From a virus, in the IMG/VR virus record IMGVR_UViG_3300003635_000001, positions 46,712 to 110,711 of that record: DNA of 64,000 nucleotides. One strand, written 5' to 3'. Position numbers and translations under genes: made by a program. Each line of letters opens with the position of its first letter. Within the stretch, counting starts at the first letter, position 1. Shown here in pieces: positions 17,761 to 26,517 of this stretch. The notes beneath the pieces were generated by a model, which ran no database searches, was not told the DNA's origin, and saw nothing but the letters and a program-made list of their open reading frames with translations.

Positions 17761-17769
17761 CGGATTCAA

Positions 17770-18753
17770 ATGACTGTTTCAGACGCGATTTGGGTAGAGA
17801 AGTACCGCCCCTCGAACCTTGACCAGATAGTCGGCAATGAGGATATTGTCGCCCGCATGAAGGATTTCAGTTCCGACGCTGAAATGCCGAATATCATGCT
17901 TGCTGGCCCACAGGGAACCGGGAAGACCGCCATGACTACCGCACTCGCCAAAGAGATTTACGGTGACGACTGGCGGAGCAATATGCTGTCGCTGAACGCC
18001 AGTGACGAGCGTGGTATCGACACGGTTCGTGACCGAATCAAGTCGTTCGCTCGCACTGACACCGTTGGGGGCTACGATTTCAAAATCGTGTTCCTTGACG
18101 AAGTTGACAGCACCACGAAAGACGCCCAGTCAGCAATGCGGCGGGTCATGGAAGACTACAGCGACAAGACGCGGTTCATCCTGTCCTGTAACTACCCCAA
18201 CAAGATTATCGCCCCGATTCAGTCACGGTGTGCCATGTATCGCATGGACAGACTCGGGGACGACGGCATTCGTCAGGTCGTTGCGAACGTAATCGCACAG
18301 GAAGGTATTGAGGCGTCTGACGAAGCCATAGACGCACTCGTTCAGGAAGCGGGCGGTGACGCCCGGAAGGCAATCAACACGCTTCAGTCGTGCGTGTTGG
18401 ACGGAGAACTCACTGCTGAAGGCGTACAGTCGATTGCCGGAGCGGTCGGGTACGACGAGGTTCGCGCAATCCTCGAAGACGCGATTGCTGGCAATCTGGA
18501 CGACGCTATGCGGACGCTGGACGTGGACGTACTGAAGGCGGGTGTCTCGGAACAGAAGTTCATCGACACCGCTCTTCGCGTCGTCAAGACGCTGGATATG
18601 CCCGCTGACGCCCGTGCGAAGTGTATCGACAAGATAGCCGAGTGCGACTGGCGAGTCATGCAAGGAGCGAACCCGCACGTCCAACTTCACTCCCTGCTGT
18701 CCGACGTACATATCGCGTACCACCTGTCGCTTCCAAACTACAGCGAGGAATAA
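17770..18753 (+). CDS. rfcS: replication factor C small subunit
   Basis: A 327-residue AAA+ clamp loader subunit beginning IWVEKYRPSNLDQIVG (RFC box II). Walker A is GPQGTGKT (residues 46-53), Walker B is FLDEVDS, sensor 1 is ILSCNYP and the arginine finger region is IQSRCAMY, all intact. The C-terminal helices match the RFC collar. Length is the same as cellular RFC-S. With the RFC large subunit at 32.2 kb and PCNA it makes a complete viral clamp-loading set. It joins the next gene by TAATG. Confidence 0.96.
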   Translation: MTVSDAIWVEKYRPSNLDQIVGNEDIVARMKDFSSDAEMPNIMLAGPQGTGKTAMTTALAKEIYGDDWRSNMLSLNASDERGIDTVRDRIKSFARTDTVGGYDFKIVFLDEVDSTTKDAQSAMRRVMEDYSDKTRFILSCNYPNKIIAPIQSRCAMYRMDRLGDDGIRQVVANVIAQEGIEASDEAIDALVQEAGGDARKAINTLQSCVLDGELTAEGVQSIAGAVGYDEVRAILEDAIAGNLDDAMRTLDVDVLKAGVSEQKFIDTALRVVKTLDMPADARAKCIDKIAECDWRVMQGANPHVQLHSLLSDVHIAYHLSLPNYSEE

Positions 18754-18944
18754 TGTCGGACGAAGACGACGAGGTGTGCGAAGAACCCAGCCAAATGGAA
18801 ATGGCCGCTGGTGAACTTCACGTCTTCGCACAGGCCGAAGAGAGCGACGACGCGCTCGAAGCCGTACAGGAAATGTGGAGTCAGGCCCTCGAAGACCTGA
18901 AAGAAATGCCAGCCGAAGAACGAGAGCGAATAGGTCTAAAATGA
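18753..18944 (+). CDS. small acidic protein
   Basis: A 63-residue protein starting on the last base of the RFC stop codon. It is strongly acidic and helical (ALEAVQEMWSQALEDLKEMPAEERE). Coupling to rfcS suggests it is translated with the clamp loader. No family is recognised. Confidence 0.65.
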   Translation: MSDEDDEVCEEPSQMEMAAGELHVFAQAEESDDALEAVQEMWSQALEDLKEMPAEERERIGLK

Positions 18945-19048
18945 GTCAAGACGACGCCTACGTACTGACCGACCTTGAGTTGATAGCGGTATCACTGGTC
19001 GAAGAGCCTGTTAACCCGGACTGTCGTTTCGCGGGGTCAGACTCATGA
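18941..19048 (+). CDS. very small unknown protein
   Basis: A 35-residue frame that begins with an ATGA overlap and ends with another, so it is held in an unbroken chain of coupled genes. The sequence is acidic with a Cys near the end. The chain of overlaps is the main reason to accept it. Confidence 0.5.
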   Translation: MSQDDAYVLTDLELIAVSLVEEPVNPDCRFAGSDS

Positions 19049-19212
19049 TAGCGACCGCTGTCATGTGGTATTCAATCTCGCAAATCTTCGCCGCCGAAGC
19101 CGAGTTCGAGGAACTGGAACCGGACGATGCCCTTCCACTGTACTTGACCCTCGGCCCGCTTCTACTGGACGGAGCGGCGTTCTACTGGCTGTCTCAAGCG
19201 GTGATAGCATAA
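19045..19212 (+). CDS. small membrane protein, two hydrophobic segments
   Basis: A 55-residue protein with hydrophobic stretches at residues 2-14 (IATAVMWYSISQIF) and 31-53 (LYLTLGPLLLDGAAFYW), separated by an acidic linker. It is coupled by ATGA upstream and TAATG downstream. A membrane role is likely; function unknown. Confidence 0.6.
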   Translation: MIATAVMWYSISQIFAAEAEFEELEPDDALPLYLTLGPLLLDGAAFYWLSQAVIA

Positions 19213-19892
19213 TGGAATACACCCCACCACCGGAAGACTACCAGATAAAAGAACGAGAGTGGCCCGAACCGGACAGAGAGAAGTGTTCGGTAGAGATAGC
19301 GGAATCTACGCCTGTAGTCGAATTTGACGAGTCCGACATGGGGTTGATTGCGAAGTGGGGGCTGTTCCGAACCCGAGCGAAGAACGACAACGAAGACTTG
19401 TCGGATATGGATAATGCACGGCAATCGACGGTCGCGGTCAACAGCGACCTATACGACGAAGTGCAAGAAGTTCACGAAGCGGGTGTCGCTGGCGAATTAG
19501 CCTTCGCACAATACTACGATTTCGATTTCCCGTATAGCGAAGAAGGTGAGTTGGACGACGGATACGATTTCGTTATTCGACTCGGTGATACGGGTGACTG
19601 GCTTACCGTTGATGTGAAGGCTACCCAAATGACTGACGGCGGCCCGTTGCTCATTCAGCAAATGAAGGGCATTCGGGCTGACCTGTACTTCTTGGTGGAC
19701 TACTACCAAGACGAGGAACGGGCTGAACTGGTCGGATTCACCACGGGTGCGATTCTCGGTGATTGTCCGATTATCAGCGGGAACTACAAGGAACCGAACT
19801 TCCAATGCAATCGGAAGCGATTGATTCCTGTTCCTGACCCCGAGGAAGTTGAACTGATTCCGTGGGAGCGGTACGTAGAGGTGTACCAATGA
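19212..19892 (+). CDS. PD-(D/E)XK nuclease-like protein
   Basis: A 226-residue protein. A helix with conserved Glu (AGVAGELAFAQYY) is followed by DDGYDFVIRL and then WLTVDVKATQ, giving the E...D...xxK layout of restriction-like nucleases (for example resolvases and REase-fold DNases). The remainder (LYFLVDYYQDEERAELVGFTTG) fits the core sheet. It could process recombination intermediates or degrade host DNA. It sits in the replication operon two genes before a second nuclease, coupled by TAATG and ATGA. Confidence 0.7.
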   Translation: MEYTPPPEDYQIKEREWPEPDREKCSVEIAESTPVVEFDESDMGLIAKWGLFRTRAKNDNEDLSDMDNARQSTVAVNSDLYDEVQEVHEAGVAGELAFAQYYDFDFPYSEEGELDDGYDFVIRLGDTGDWLTVDVKATQMTDGGPLLIQQMKGIRADLYFLVDYYQDEERAELVGFTTGAILGDCPIISGNYKEPNFQCNRKRLIPVPDPEEVELIPWERYVEVYQ

Positions 19893-20581
19893 GCGACGAC
19901 GATTCGCTGTACGGGAATTTCGACCCCGGACGTGGGATTGGTAGTATCCCCACGAAAGAGGTGCTAATCTCGAACGACGAAGCGTTCAACATGAACGGGA
20001 GAGTTCCCCCGAGACAGAGTATCGGGTTCAACACCCAGCAGGTGACGGTTCCCGACTTGGAACAACTCGGACTGGAAGATTTGGCTACCGAGTCCCTGCT
20101 GAAGAGCGCTACCCAGCGTCGTCGGGAGAAGATAGAACACAAGACGTGGGAAGCGCTCTTCGACGTGGCCGAGGCTTCGGAAAACAAGCAACTGGACGCC
20201 GCTGGCACTGGCTGTTTCGTGGATACGCTCATGGACGGGTGTAGACAGTTGCACGAACAGGGTGGCGACCCCGAAGACGCCTACCTGTTCATGAATCAGA
20301 AAACGAAGGGTCATGTCCACGACTGGATTCAAGACGAAGTTCGTTTCAATAGCCCTACTGGCGACGACGGTCAGTATGACCCAGCCACTATTCGGGTTAA
20401 CGGAATCAAGTACCAGTGTCTCGTCTCGCCACACCCCGAACCCGACCAGTTGGTTATGGTCTGTGATACGATGTACGCCGCACCCGAGTCCGTCCCGTGC
20501 GTCGTAATCGACAATCTCCCTATCGGGGTAGAGATTCGGATTGAGGTTGACGGTGAAGATAACAACATAGTGATAGACTAA
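19889..20581 (+). CDS. unknown protein with capsid-like pattern
   Basis: A 230-residue protein between two nuclease genes. Its second half has a long helix (GCFVDTLMDGCRQLHEQGGDP), a strand and helix AYLFMNQKTKGHVHDWIQ and then IRVNGIKYQCLVSPHP with LVMVCDTMYAAPESVP. That resembles the P- and A-domain order of HK97-fold capsid proteins, in which a spine helix is followed by 'MNPxTxxxL' and 'G.P.v.s...ilgD'. A capsid-like gene in a replication operon would be odd, so this may only be superficial. The first 70 residues look disordered. Confidence 0.55.
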   Translation: MSDDDSLYGNFDPGRGIGSIPTKEVLISNDEAFNMNGRVPPRQSIGFNTQQVTVPDLEQLGLEDLATESLLKSATQRRREKIEHKTWEALFDVAEASENKQLDAAGTGCFVDTLMDGCRQLHEQGGDPEDAYLFMNQKTKGHVHDWIQDEVRFNSPTGDDGQYDPATIRVNGIKYQCLVSPHPEPDQLVMVCDTMYAAPESVPCVVIDNLPIGVEIRIEVDGEDNNIVID

Positions 20582-21387
20582 TGCCTTGGAAAGACTACGA
20601 CATTAGCGCGTCTCGAATCAAAAAGCACGCGTCCTGTCCCGAGAAGTACCGACTCCGCTACAAGGCGGACAAACAGCCGACGAAAATGCGACAGGGCTAC
20701 GGTGAAATCGGTTCCCTCGTCCACGAAGCGATTGAAAACGTCCTGACCGAGCGCCCGGACGAAAAGAACCAGAGCGCCCTGACCAGCCGTCTCAAGCAAG
20801 AGTTCTACGAACTCGAAGACAGCGGCGAGTACGACATGGACTTGATAGACGACCGGCAACGGTCGGACGGACTGGACTGTCTCGAAATGGCCGCCAAGTG
20901 GCTGGCGAAGCCCGACAACGACGTAGAGTTCCGAGATATAGAGGCTGTCTGTCACTACAATCTGGACGGTATTGACCGGACGGCTATCGGGTTCATGGAC
21001 GTTGCCACGATGGACGGCATTTGGGACTGGAAGACCGGCACGATTCGGGGCGACGAAACCGAGCGTGACGAAATCATTCAGGGGGCCGTCTACATGGGCG
21101 GCTACCACAACGAGTACGGTGAACTCCCGAAGTACATCAAGTTCATCTATCTCAAAGAAGAGAAGGTTCGCACCGTCACGCCCGGCGAGGAAGCGTGGAA
21201 CGAAATGCTGGGCTACGCCCGCGAACTCGTCAAGAGCGAACAGACGGACACCTATGAAGCCGACCCCGAGGAAGGAAAGTGCTACTTCTGTGGGTTTGAA
21301 ATGTGGTGTTCGGAATCCGCTGTCTCGCCCGGTCAGATTCAAGCGGAAATCGACTCCGGTCAGACTGAAATGTGGGACGCAATCTGA
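20581..21387 (+). CDS. Cas4/RecB-like PD-(D/E)XK exonuclease with Fe-S cysteines
   Basis: A 268-residue protein beginning with ISASRIKKHASCPEKYRLRY, the Cas4/AddB opening with the first cluster cysteine. GEIGSLVHEAIE gives the motif-I His. IGFMDVATMDGIWDWKTG provides the catalytic D and DxK residues, followed by the QxxxY helix (QGAVYMGGYH). The end has CYFCGFEMWC, three further cysteines. All are as in Fe-S RecB-family exonucleases. It probably resects DNA for the Sak4/RadA recombination system. Confidence 0.88.
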   Translation: MPWKDYDISASRIKKHASCPEKYRLRYKADKQPTKMRQGYGEIGSLVHEAIENVLTERPDEKNQSALTSRLKQEFYELEDSGEYDMDLIDDRQRSDGLDCLEMAAKWLAKPDNDVEFRDIEAVCHYNLDGIDRTAIGFMDVATMDGIWDWKTGTIRGDETERDEIIQGAVYMGGYHNEYGELPKYIKFIYLKEEKVRTVTPGEEAWNEMLGYARELVKSEQTDTYEADPEEGKCYFCGFEMWCSESAVSPGQIQAEIDSGQTEMWDAI

Positions 21388-21388
21388 T

Positions 21389-21844
21389 ATGGATACTGAA
21401 GACAAATACCTCGAAACGGAGTTCTACGTGGTCATGGCTGGCGGAACGCCACCCCATCACATTCAGGACTACCAAGACGAGCGGATAGCCGACCCTGACG
21501 ACAGCACTGTCGGCGTAGACCGGAGCGGACTCCGCGACCACCGCGCGCTGAACGAAGATGTGCCTATCGACGGTCAAATCCGATTCTACTGGCCTGACCG
21601 GATGGAACCCGACTGTGAAGAGGGCTGGAAATCGTTCGAGTTCCCGTTCCGGTCGGTCGAAAAGGACGACGCGCCGTGGGCGGCGTACCCGGACAAGGAG
21701 AACTTCAGCCAGCACCCGGTGTGGGAGTGGCAAAACCCGAACGAAGACCCACATGAGAAACTGACGCTCAAGCCGAGTATCGGTGTGGGGTCGCCGCTGA
21801 CGTTCCACTGCTTCGTTCGAGACGGCGAGGTGGAATGGATATAA
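21389..21844 (+). CDS. DUF6527-like protein
   Basis: A 151-residue protein whose C-terminus reads EKLTLKPSIGVGSPLTFHCFVRDGEVEW, similar to the ISLxPSI...HFxIxxGxVxW ending of DUF6527 proteins as I remember them. Those are small, often zinc-related proteins without a settled function. The front part is acidic with aromatic pairs (IRFYWPDRM, FEFPFRSVE). It follows the Cas4-like gene with a 1-base gap and joins the next gene by TAATG. Confidence 0.6.
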   Translation: MDTEDKYLETEFYVVMAGGTPPHHIQDYQDERIADPDDSTVGVDRSGLRDHRALNEDVPIDGQIRFYWPDRMEPDCEEGWKSFEFPFRSVEKDDAPWAAYPDKENFSQHPVWEWQNPNEDPHEKLTLKPSIGVGSPLTFHCFVRDGEVEWI

Positions 21845-22086
21845 TGGGCGACCCCGAGTCTCTGAAAGCCGAGAGCGATATTACTCACAGTAGGGGTAAT
21901 AGACACGGCTGTCCTCAATGCGATTGGGACGGCGAAGTGGCTGTAACTCACGACTACGACCACGTTTACTATACCCACGTAATCGTCCGCAACAGGGAGT
22001 TATTCGTCGGAAACAAGTGTTCTCGTCGGACGAAGGAACGGCGCGAAGGCCCCCTGACTCGGTTGTTCCGACTGTTAGGATTATAG
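21844..22086 (+). CDS. small zinc-ribbon-like protein
   Basis: An 80-residue protein with CPQCDWDG at residues 23-30 and a second cysteine (NKCSRRTKE) further on. The C-terminal part is basic (RRTKERREGPLTRLFRLLGL), unlike most proteins here. A full palindrome copy with the strong half-site CTCACAGTA (21884-21901) is embedded in the coding sequence. Confidence 0.65.
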   Translation: MGDPESLKAESDITHSRGNRHGCPQCDWDGEVAVTHDYDHVYYTHVIVRNRELFVGNKCSRRTKERREGPLTRLFRLLGL

Positions 22087-22091
22087 GGCGA

Positions 22092-22109
22092 TAGTTTTAT
22101 AGGATTATG
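22092..22109 (+). promoter_or_regulatory. TATA promoter element shared with the tRNA cluster
   Basis: An 18-base sequence centred on AGTTTTATAGGATTATG lies 20-37 bases before the ATG at 22129. The identical 18 bases occur at 38745-38762 before the tRNA genes, so this is a conserved viral promoter and not chance. Confidence 0.7.
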
Positions 22110-22128
22110 CGAAAGACTCTATAATGGA

Positions 22129-22317
22129 ATGTCCCAATCTGACGAGACTGACGAACAGCCTATCAAGACGGTTGTTATTGATAACGGTCTTCACACTGCT
22201 GTCAAGCGTCTTTCTGACCTTGAAGATATGTCGATTCAGGACACGGTTGACGAAATCATCCGGTCTGACGACGACATTCAGGAAGAACTTGACATTATCG
22301 AAGAGCGGCGTAACTGA
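22129..22317 (+). CDS. small ribbon-helix-helix-like protein
   Basis: A 62-residue protein with a strand KTVVIDNGLHTAVKRLSDL and helix MSIQDTVDEIIRSD, the strand-helix-helix order of Arc/CopG or VapB-type DNA-binding proteins. It has its own strong TATA promoter and stands immediately before DNA polymerase B, so it may regulate that gene or bind the dispersed palindromes. A longer overlapping frame from 22124 is basic and out of character and was not accepted. Confidence 0.65.
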   Translation: MSQSDETDEQPIKTVVIDNGLHTAVKRLSDLEDMSIQDTVDEIIRSDDDIQEELDIIEERRN

Positions 22318-22434
22318 CGGAGAGAGGCTTGGGACACCAACGGGACTGACGGGCGGTTTCACACAAGGTGATACTTTCGACGTAAGCACACACGCGACCG
22401 AGAACCGAGCGCTGACCGAGACGCCCCTGAACCA

Positions 22435-25359
22435 ATGAGTATGACACTAATCCGCGTTACCGACCTGATATACCGCGACTCCGACGAACACGGAGTGCTG
22501 GTAATCGTATCTGGTCGGGCGCGAAACGAGAACCCCGACGAACAGGACAAGCGGGTCGCGTGCCACATTACGGGTACGACTCCCTACGCCTTCGTCCCCG
22601 ACCACGACAACGTGGAACTGGATATAGGCGGTCACGTAGACCTAACGAACGAGATACCCGACGAAGACTGGGTGACGCACGTCGAACCCGGTTATCAGGG
22701 CTACGACGGCGTGCCGCTCCGACGTGTAGAGGTAGCCGAACCCGGCAACGTCAACGACCTGAAAGAACACTTCGACGTTGTGTATGAGGCTGACGTTCCC
22801 TACGTTCGCCGCTCGTCAATCGACTACGGACTCTCTGGTTACATCCGTGTCCCCAGCGAGAAAGTGAGCGAGGTTGGCGGGAGTGAGATTCGGGAGTCGG
22901 ACGCCGTGACGGTAGACGTGGACGAACTCGAAACCGAAATCGACAGCGGAGAACTCGAAGAGCAAATCGAACCCCGAGTTCTCATGGCTGACATTGAGGT
23001 GATTCCGCCGGGCGAAGGGGGGTCGTTCGAGACGTTCACCGAGAAGGCCGAGAAGGCGGTCACGGCGATTACGACCTACGACACCTACGCCGAGGAATAT
23101 ATCGCGTTCGTGCTTGACCCCGAAGACGTGGTGGAAGGCCACCGCGTCAAACAGCACCTCGCTGACCATTGGGACGACGACGAAATCGGCCACGGTGCGA
23201 ACTACGAGAAGTACGTCGGTCAGGCTGACATTAGGCTTATCAAGAGTACGACAGAGAAAGATATGCTCTTGTCGTTCATTGACGAGGTGGAAGAATACCG
23301 TCCAGACCTTTTGAGCGGCTGGAATTGGGTAGATTTCGACCACGAATACCTACTCAATCGGTTCCGCAATCACTTCGACGGTATCAATGAGCATAGACTG
23401 TCTGACATAGGTACTGTCAGCGGCTTCAAGACCAGCGAGAAAATCGACGGCCTCCCCGGCTTCGACATGATGGACGCGTTCTGTGAGAAAATGACGTTCT
23501 CACAGTGGCGCTCGAAGAGCCTTGACTACGTGTCCAAGGAAGAGTTGAACACGGGGAAGGTGGCGGACGTGTCTATCGGGGAAGCCTACCAGAACGACCG
23601 CAATCGCTTCCTCGCGTACAACATAATCGACACGCAACTGCTGGTCGGCATGGACGAGAAGCACGGGATTCATGAGTTCTTCTACGAACTCGCTGACCTG
23701 TCGTCCATCCAGATTTACGACACGTTCTCGGAAATGCGTCTCGTTGACGGCTTCCTCATGGCCCACCGAGACGACGACGAGATACTTCCCACCCAGTCCA
23801 AGAAGGACTTGGAAAGTATTCCCGGTGGGCTGGTTCTCTCCCCGAGTGACGGCGTGGAAGAGTGGGTCGCGGTGCTTGACCTGAAGAGCCTGTACCCGTC
23901 CATCTTCATTACGCTGAACGTTTCGGAAGAGACGCTGACGAAGAACCCCGAGTACGCCGACTTGGTGTGTCCCGATATGCCAGCCAGCGAAGACGACGTT
24001 GGTGGCAAAATCGAAGACCACCACATCAAGTGGGACGTGGAAGAGGGCGCTGTCGGTATGCGTACTGACGAAGTGGGTGTAGGCGAAGGCGTTCTCCCGA
24101 AGTACCTCGCTCTGCTGTTCGAGGAACGTGCTGATAAGAAGGAGATTCGGAACCAGTACGAACACGGCGACCCACGCTACACGGTTTGGGACAACAAGCA
24201 GAACGCGGTGAAGGTTATCATGAACTCGTTCTACGGAGTGTCACAAAACAAATACTACCGCCTGTCTACGCCCATTCAGGGGAGTCAGGGTATCGGTAGT
24301 ACGATTACCGCTGGCGGACGGTACACTCTGTGGCGAGGGGCCGAAATCGCGGAGAAGATGGGCTATACTGTCAAATATGGAGATACTGACAGTATTATGA
24401 TAAGTCTTGCTGACGCCGACGAAGACGTGACCGCACGGGAAGTAGTCGAACGTGGCAAGGAAGTGGAAGAAGAAATCAACGCGGCTATGGACGACGTAGC
24501 CGACGAGTTCGGAGTCCCCGAGGAACACCCGTTCCTGAAGGACAAAGACCTACACGGGACTGACCGCCACTGTCTTCACTGGGAGTTCGAGAAACTGTAT
24601 CGCCGCTTCCTACAGACCGGCAAGAAAAAGCGTTATGCTGGAAACAAAGCGTGGGAAGAGGGTGAGTGGCTTATCGACCCCGACGCCGTTGACCCCGATT
24701 TCCCGAAGCCGGACATTACCGGACTCGAAGCCAATCGGGCCGACGTACCGCCCATTACCGCCGAGACGCAACGTCGGGTAATCAAAATGGTACTCGCCGG
24801 TGCGGAGTTCGAGGAAGTGAGCGACTACCTCTCCGGTATCGTTCAGACGGTGAAGCACAACGAGAAGGAACTGTCGGAACTCGGGACGCCGGGCGTAATC
24901 AACAAACCGCTCGAAGAGTACCCGAACCGTCCGACGAAGCGGGCGTGTCTCTACAGCAACGACCACCTCGGGTACTCGTTCCGCGAGGGCGACGACCCGT
25001 GGATATACAAGATTCAGGACACTCCGGCCATGAAGCCCGCGACTGACGTGATAGCCCTCGAATGGTCGGACGAGGAACTACCCGACGGATACGGACTGGA
25101 TATTGAGGGTATCATCGAAAAGAAGATTCAAGACCCAATCGACCCCGTGGTTCCGTGGTCGTTCGAGGAACTTCGGTCGGGCCGTCAGGTCGAAGCAATC
25201 GACTTGGGTGGCGGCGGCGATTCAAGCGACAATCCGTTCGCTTCCGCTTCCACCAGTAACGACGACGCTGATACCGATACTGACGACACCGAGGAAGAGT
25301 CCGAAGAGGAAGAAGAGAGCGACGACGAGGAAGCCACGAACAACCCCTTAGAATGGTAG
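22435..25359 (+). CDS. polB: family-B DNA polymerase
   Basis: A 974-residue replicative polymerase. Exonuclease motif I is DIE (residues 186-188). Polymerase motif A is DLKSLYPS (482-489), motif B is KVIMNSFYG (593-601) and motif C is YGDTDS (648-653), all intact. The palm is followed by the thumb with KKKRYAG. The last ~40 residues form an acidic, probably disordered tail ending NNPLEW, a terminus shared with two other viral proteins. No intein is seen. It is encoded 118 bases after the RHH-like gene and overlaps the next gene by 7 bases. Confidence 0.98.
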   Translation: MSMTLIRVTDLIYRDSDEHGVLVIVSGRARNENPDEQDKRVACHITGTTPYAFVPDHDNVELDIGGHVDLTNEIPDEDWVTHVEPGYQGYDGVPLRRVEVAEPGNVNDLKEHFDVVYEADVPYVRRSSIDYGLSGYIRVPSEKVSEVGGSEIRESDAVTVDVDELETEIDSGELEEQIEPRVLMADIEVIPPGEGGSFETFTEKAEKAVTAITTYDTYAEEYIAFVLDPEDVVEGHRVKQHLADHWDDDEIGHGANYEKYVGQADIRLIKSTTEKDMLLSFIDEVEEYRPDLLSGWNWVDFDHEYLLNRFRNHFDGINEHRLSDIGTVSGFKTSEKIDGLPGFDMMDAFCEKMTFSQWRSKSLDYVSKEELNTGKVADVSIGEAYQNDRNRFLAYNIIDTQLLVGMDEKHGIHEFFYELADLSSIQIYDTFSEMRLVDGFLMAHRDDDEILPTQSKKDLESIPGGLVLSPSDGVEEWVAVLDLKSLYPSIFITLNVSEETLTKNPEYADLVCPDMPASEDDVGGKIEDHHIKWDVEEGAVGMRTDEVGVGEGVLPKYLALLFEERADKKEIRNQYEHGDPRYTVWDNKQNAVKVIMNSFYGVSQNKYYRLSTPIQGSQGIGSTITAGGRYTLWRGAEIAEKMGYTVKYGDTDSIMISLADADEDVTAREVVERGKEVEEEINAAMDDVADEFGVPEEHPFLKDKDLHGTDRHCLHWEFEKLYRRFLQTGKKKRYAGNKAWEEGEWLIDPDAVDPDFPKPDITGLEANRADVPPITAETQRRVIKMVLAGAEFEEVSDYLSGIVQTVKHNEKELSELGTPGVINKPLEEYPNRPTKRACLYSNDHLGYSFREGDDPWIYKIQDTPAMKPATDVIALEWSDEELPDGYGLDIEGIIEKKIQDPIDPVVPWSFEELRSGRQVEAIDLGGGGDSSDNPFASASTSNDDADTDTDDTEEESEEEEESDDEEATNNPLEW

Positions 25360-25553
25360 AATTTCAAGAAAAAGCCGAAGCAATGGTCGGCAAAGTCGGA
25401 GAGGGAGAACCGCCCGGTAGTGACGAGACTTGCACGCTGTACGTCAAAGGCTGGTGTGGCGGTGGCAAAATCATGGTCACGACCAGTGGTACGAAGTACG
25501 CGTGGGAAATGGACGCTGAAGACCTTCGGAACGTCAGAGAGCCAAAACTATGA
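25353..25553 (+). CDS. small unknown protein
   Basis: A 66-residue protein starting inside the polymerase gene. It is beta-rich (CTLYVKGWCGGGKIMVTTSG, KYAWEMDAEDL) and could be a small barrel. Coupled upstream to polB and downstream by ATGA. Function not recognised. Confidence 0.65.
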   Translation: MVEFQEKAEAMVGKVGEGEPPGSDETCTLYVKGWCGGGKIMVTTSGTKYAWEMDAEDLRNVREPKL

Positions 25554-25843
25554 GCGACGACAAGAACATTCTCGAACAGGCGAACGACACGGTTGCACAG
25601 CGGGCTGAAGAGTATGGCCCACCGGACGAGAACTTCCAGAAAGCCGCTGACCTGTGGTCAGCCTATCTCGGTGTGCCTATCTCGAAGTACGACTACGCTC
25701 AAATGATGTTGCTCGCCAAGGTTGCACGGACGAAAACCGGCGACCCCGGAGAAGACGAAGAACTGGACAAGGTGGGGTACGCGTTCACTGGCGACCTTGT
25801 TCGGCGGAGCATGATGGAAGACGGGGTGTGGAATGACGAGTAA
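25550..25843 (+). CDS. DUF6378-like phage protein
   Basis: A 97-residue protein with RAEEYGPPDENFQKAADLWSAYL, YDYAQMMLLAKVARTKTG and ELDKVGYAF, matching the pattern of DUF6378 (RxxxYGxxxxxFxxxAxLWSxYL...KxAR...D...GYA), a family frequent in phages and related in style to MazG-type helical NTPases. It lies in a block of nucleotide-metabolism genes, which fits a nucleotide-handling role, though none is proven. Confidence 0.75.
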   Translation: MSDDKNILEQANDTVAQRAEEYGPPDENFQKAADLWSAYLGVPISKYDYAQMMLLAKVARTKTGDPGEDEELDKVGYAFTGDLVRRSMMEDGVWNDE

Positions 25844-26399
25844 GGTTGCTGTCGATATGGACAGCACTCTCGCCGCAACGTGGGAAATGGCCTTCGAGTT
25901 GCTGGAAGGCCCCGACCATGACAAGTCCTACGACGACTTAGCATATTGGGACTGGGGAGTTGACGAATACGGACACCCCCGGTTCCTGAACGCTCTGTGG
26001 GGCGCGTGGACGATTCGAGGGGCCGACATACCCCCGATGGAAAGTGGCCTCTCGAACGTCATTACGCGTCTGAACGAGGAACATGAGGTACACGTTGTTA
26101 CCGCCCACCCGAATCGTCTCGGCCTTGACGAAGCCAAAGAAGAGTGGTTGGACGCGCAAGAGATTCCCTACGACAACTTCGTCTCACTCCCACCTCGGTT
26201 TAGCAAGGGGAAGTTCGAGCAATATCGGTGGTACATAGACGACAACCCCGGATTCGTAGACGAAGTGCCGGAACACGCTACGCTGTACTTGAGGAATCAG
26301 CGCTACAATAGGCATATCGACACAGACTCGTATGTTAGCGTGGAACGCGTAAGAACTGTAGCCGAGGGCGTGAATAGGATTCTTAATGACACTCAATGA
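25833..26399 (+). CDS. HAD-superfamily 5'-deoxynucleotidase-like protein
   Basis: A 188-residue protein with the HAD motif I DMDSTLA at residues 8-14, motif II VVTAHPN and motif IV WYIDDNPGFVDEV. The long helical cap (ATWEMAFELLEGPDHDKSYDD) resembles NT5C-type 5'(3')-deoxyribonucleotidases and phage homologues. It would dephosphorylate nucleotides or a protein; substrate is not visible from sequence. It starts 11 bases before the previous gene ends. A palindrome copy (26306-26319) is embedded in it. Confidence 0.75.
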   Translation: MTSKVAVDMDSTLAATWEMAFELLEGPDHDKSYDDLAYWDWGVDEYGHPRFLNALWGAWTIRGADIPPMESGLSNVITRLNEEHEVHVVTAHPNRLGLDEAKEEWLDAQEIPYDNFVSLPPRFSKGKFEQYRWYIDDNPGFVDEVPEHATLYLRNQRYNRHIDTDSYVSVERVRTVAEGVNRILNDTQ

Positions 26400-26517
26400 G
26401 TGTACGTGTGAGAATCCAGAGATAGAAGAGCGAGAAATGCTGTCCAGTGCGATTGAAAAGATAATCAAGTGCGTGTCGTGCGGCGCGTCGAAAATCGAAT
26501 GGAAACAAGTCCCATGA
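26386..26517 (+). CDS. tiny zinc-ribbon protein
   Basis: A 43-residue frame nested between the HAD and thymidylate kinase genes, overlapping the first by 14 bases and the second by 4 (ATGA). It has CTCENPE near the start and CVSCGA near the end, a four-cysteine ribbon spacing. The overlaps and the Cys pairs support it. Confidence 0.6.
   Translation: MTLNECTCENPEIEEREMLSSAIEKIIKCVSCGASKIEWKQVP

Noticed and set aside
22124-22438. 104-codon frame overlapping the RHH-like gene
   Set aside because: Basic, Leu/Thr/Arg-rich product unlike viral proteins; the overlapping acidic 62-residue frame has a recognisable strand-helix-helix pattern.
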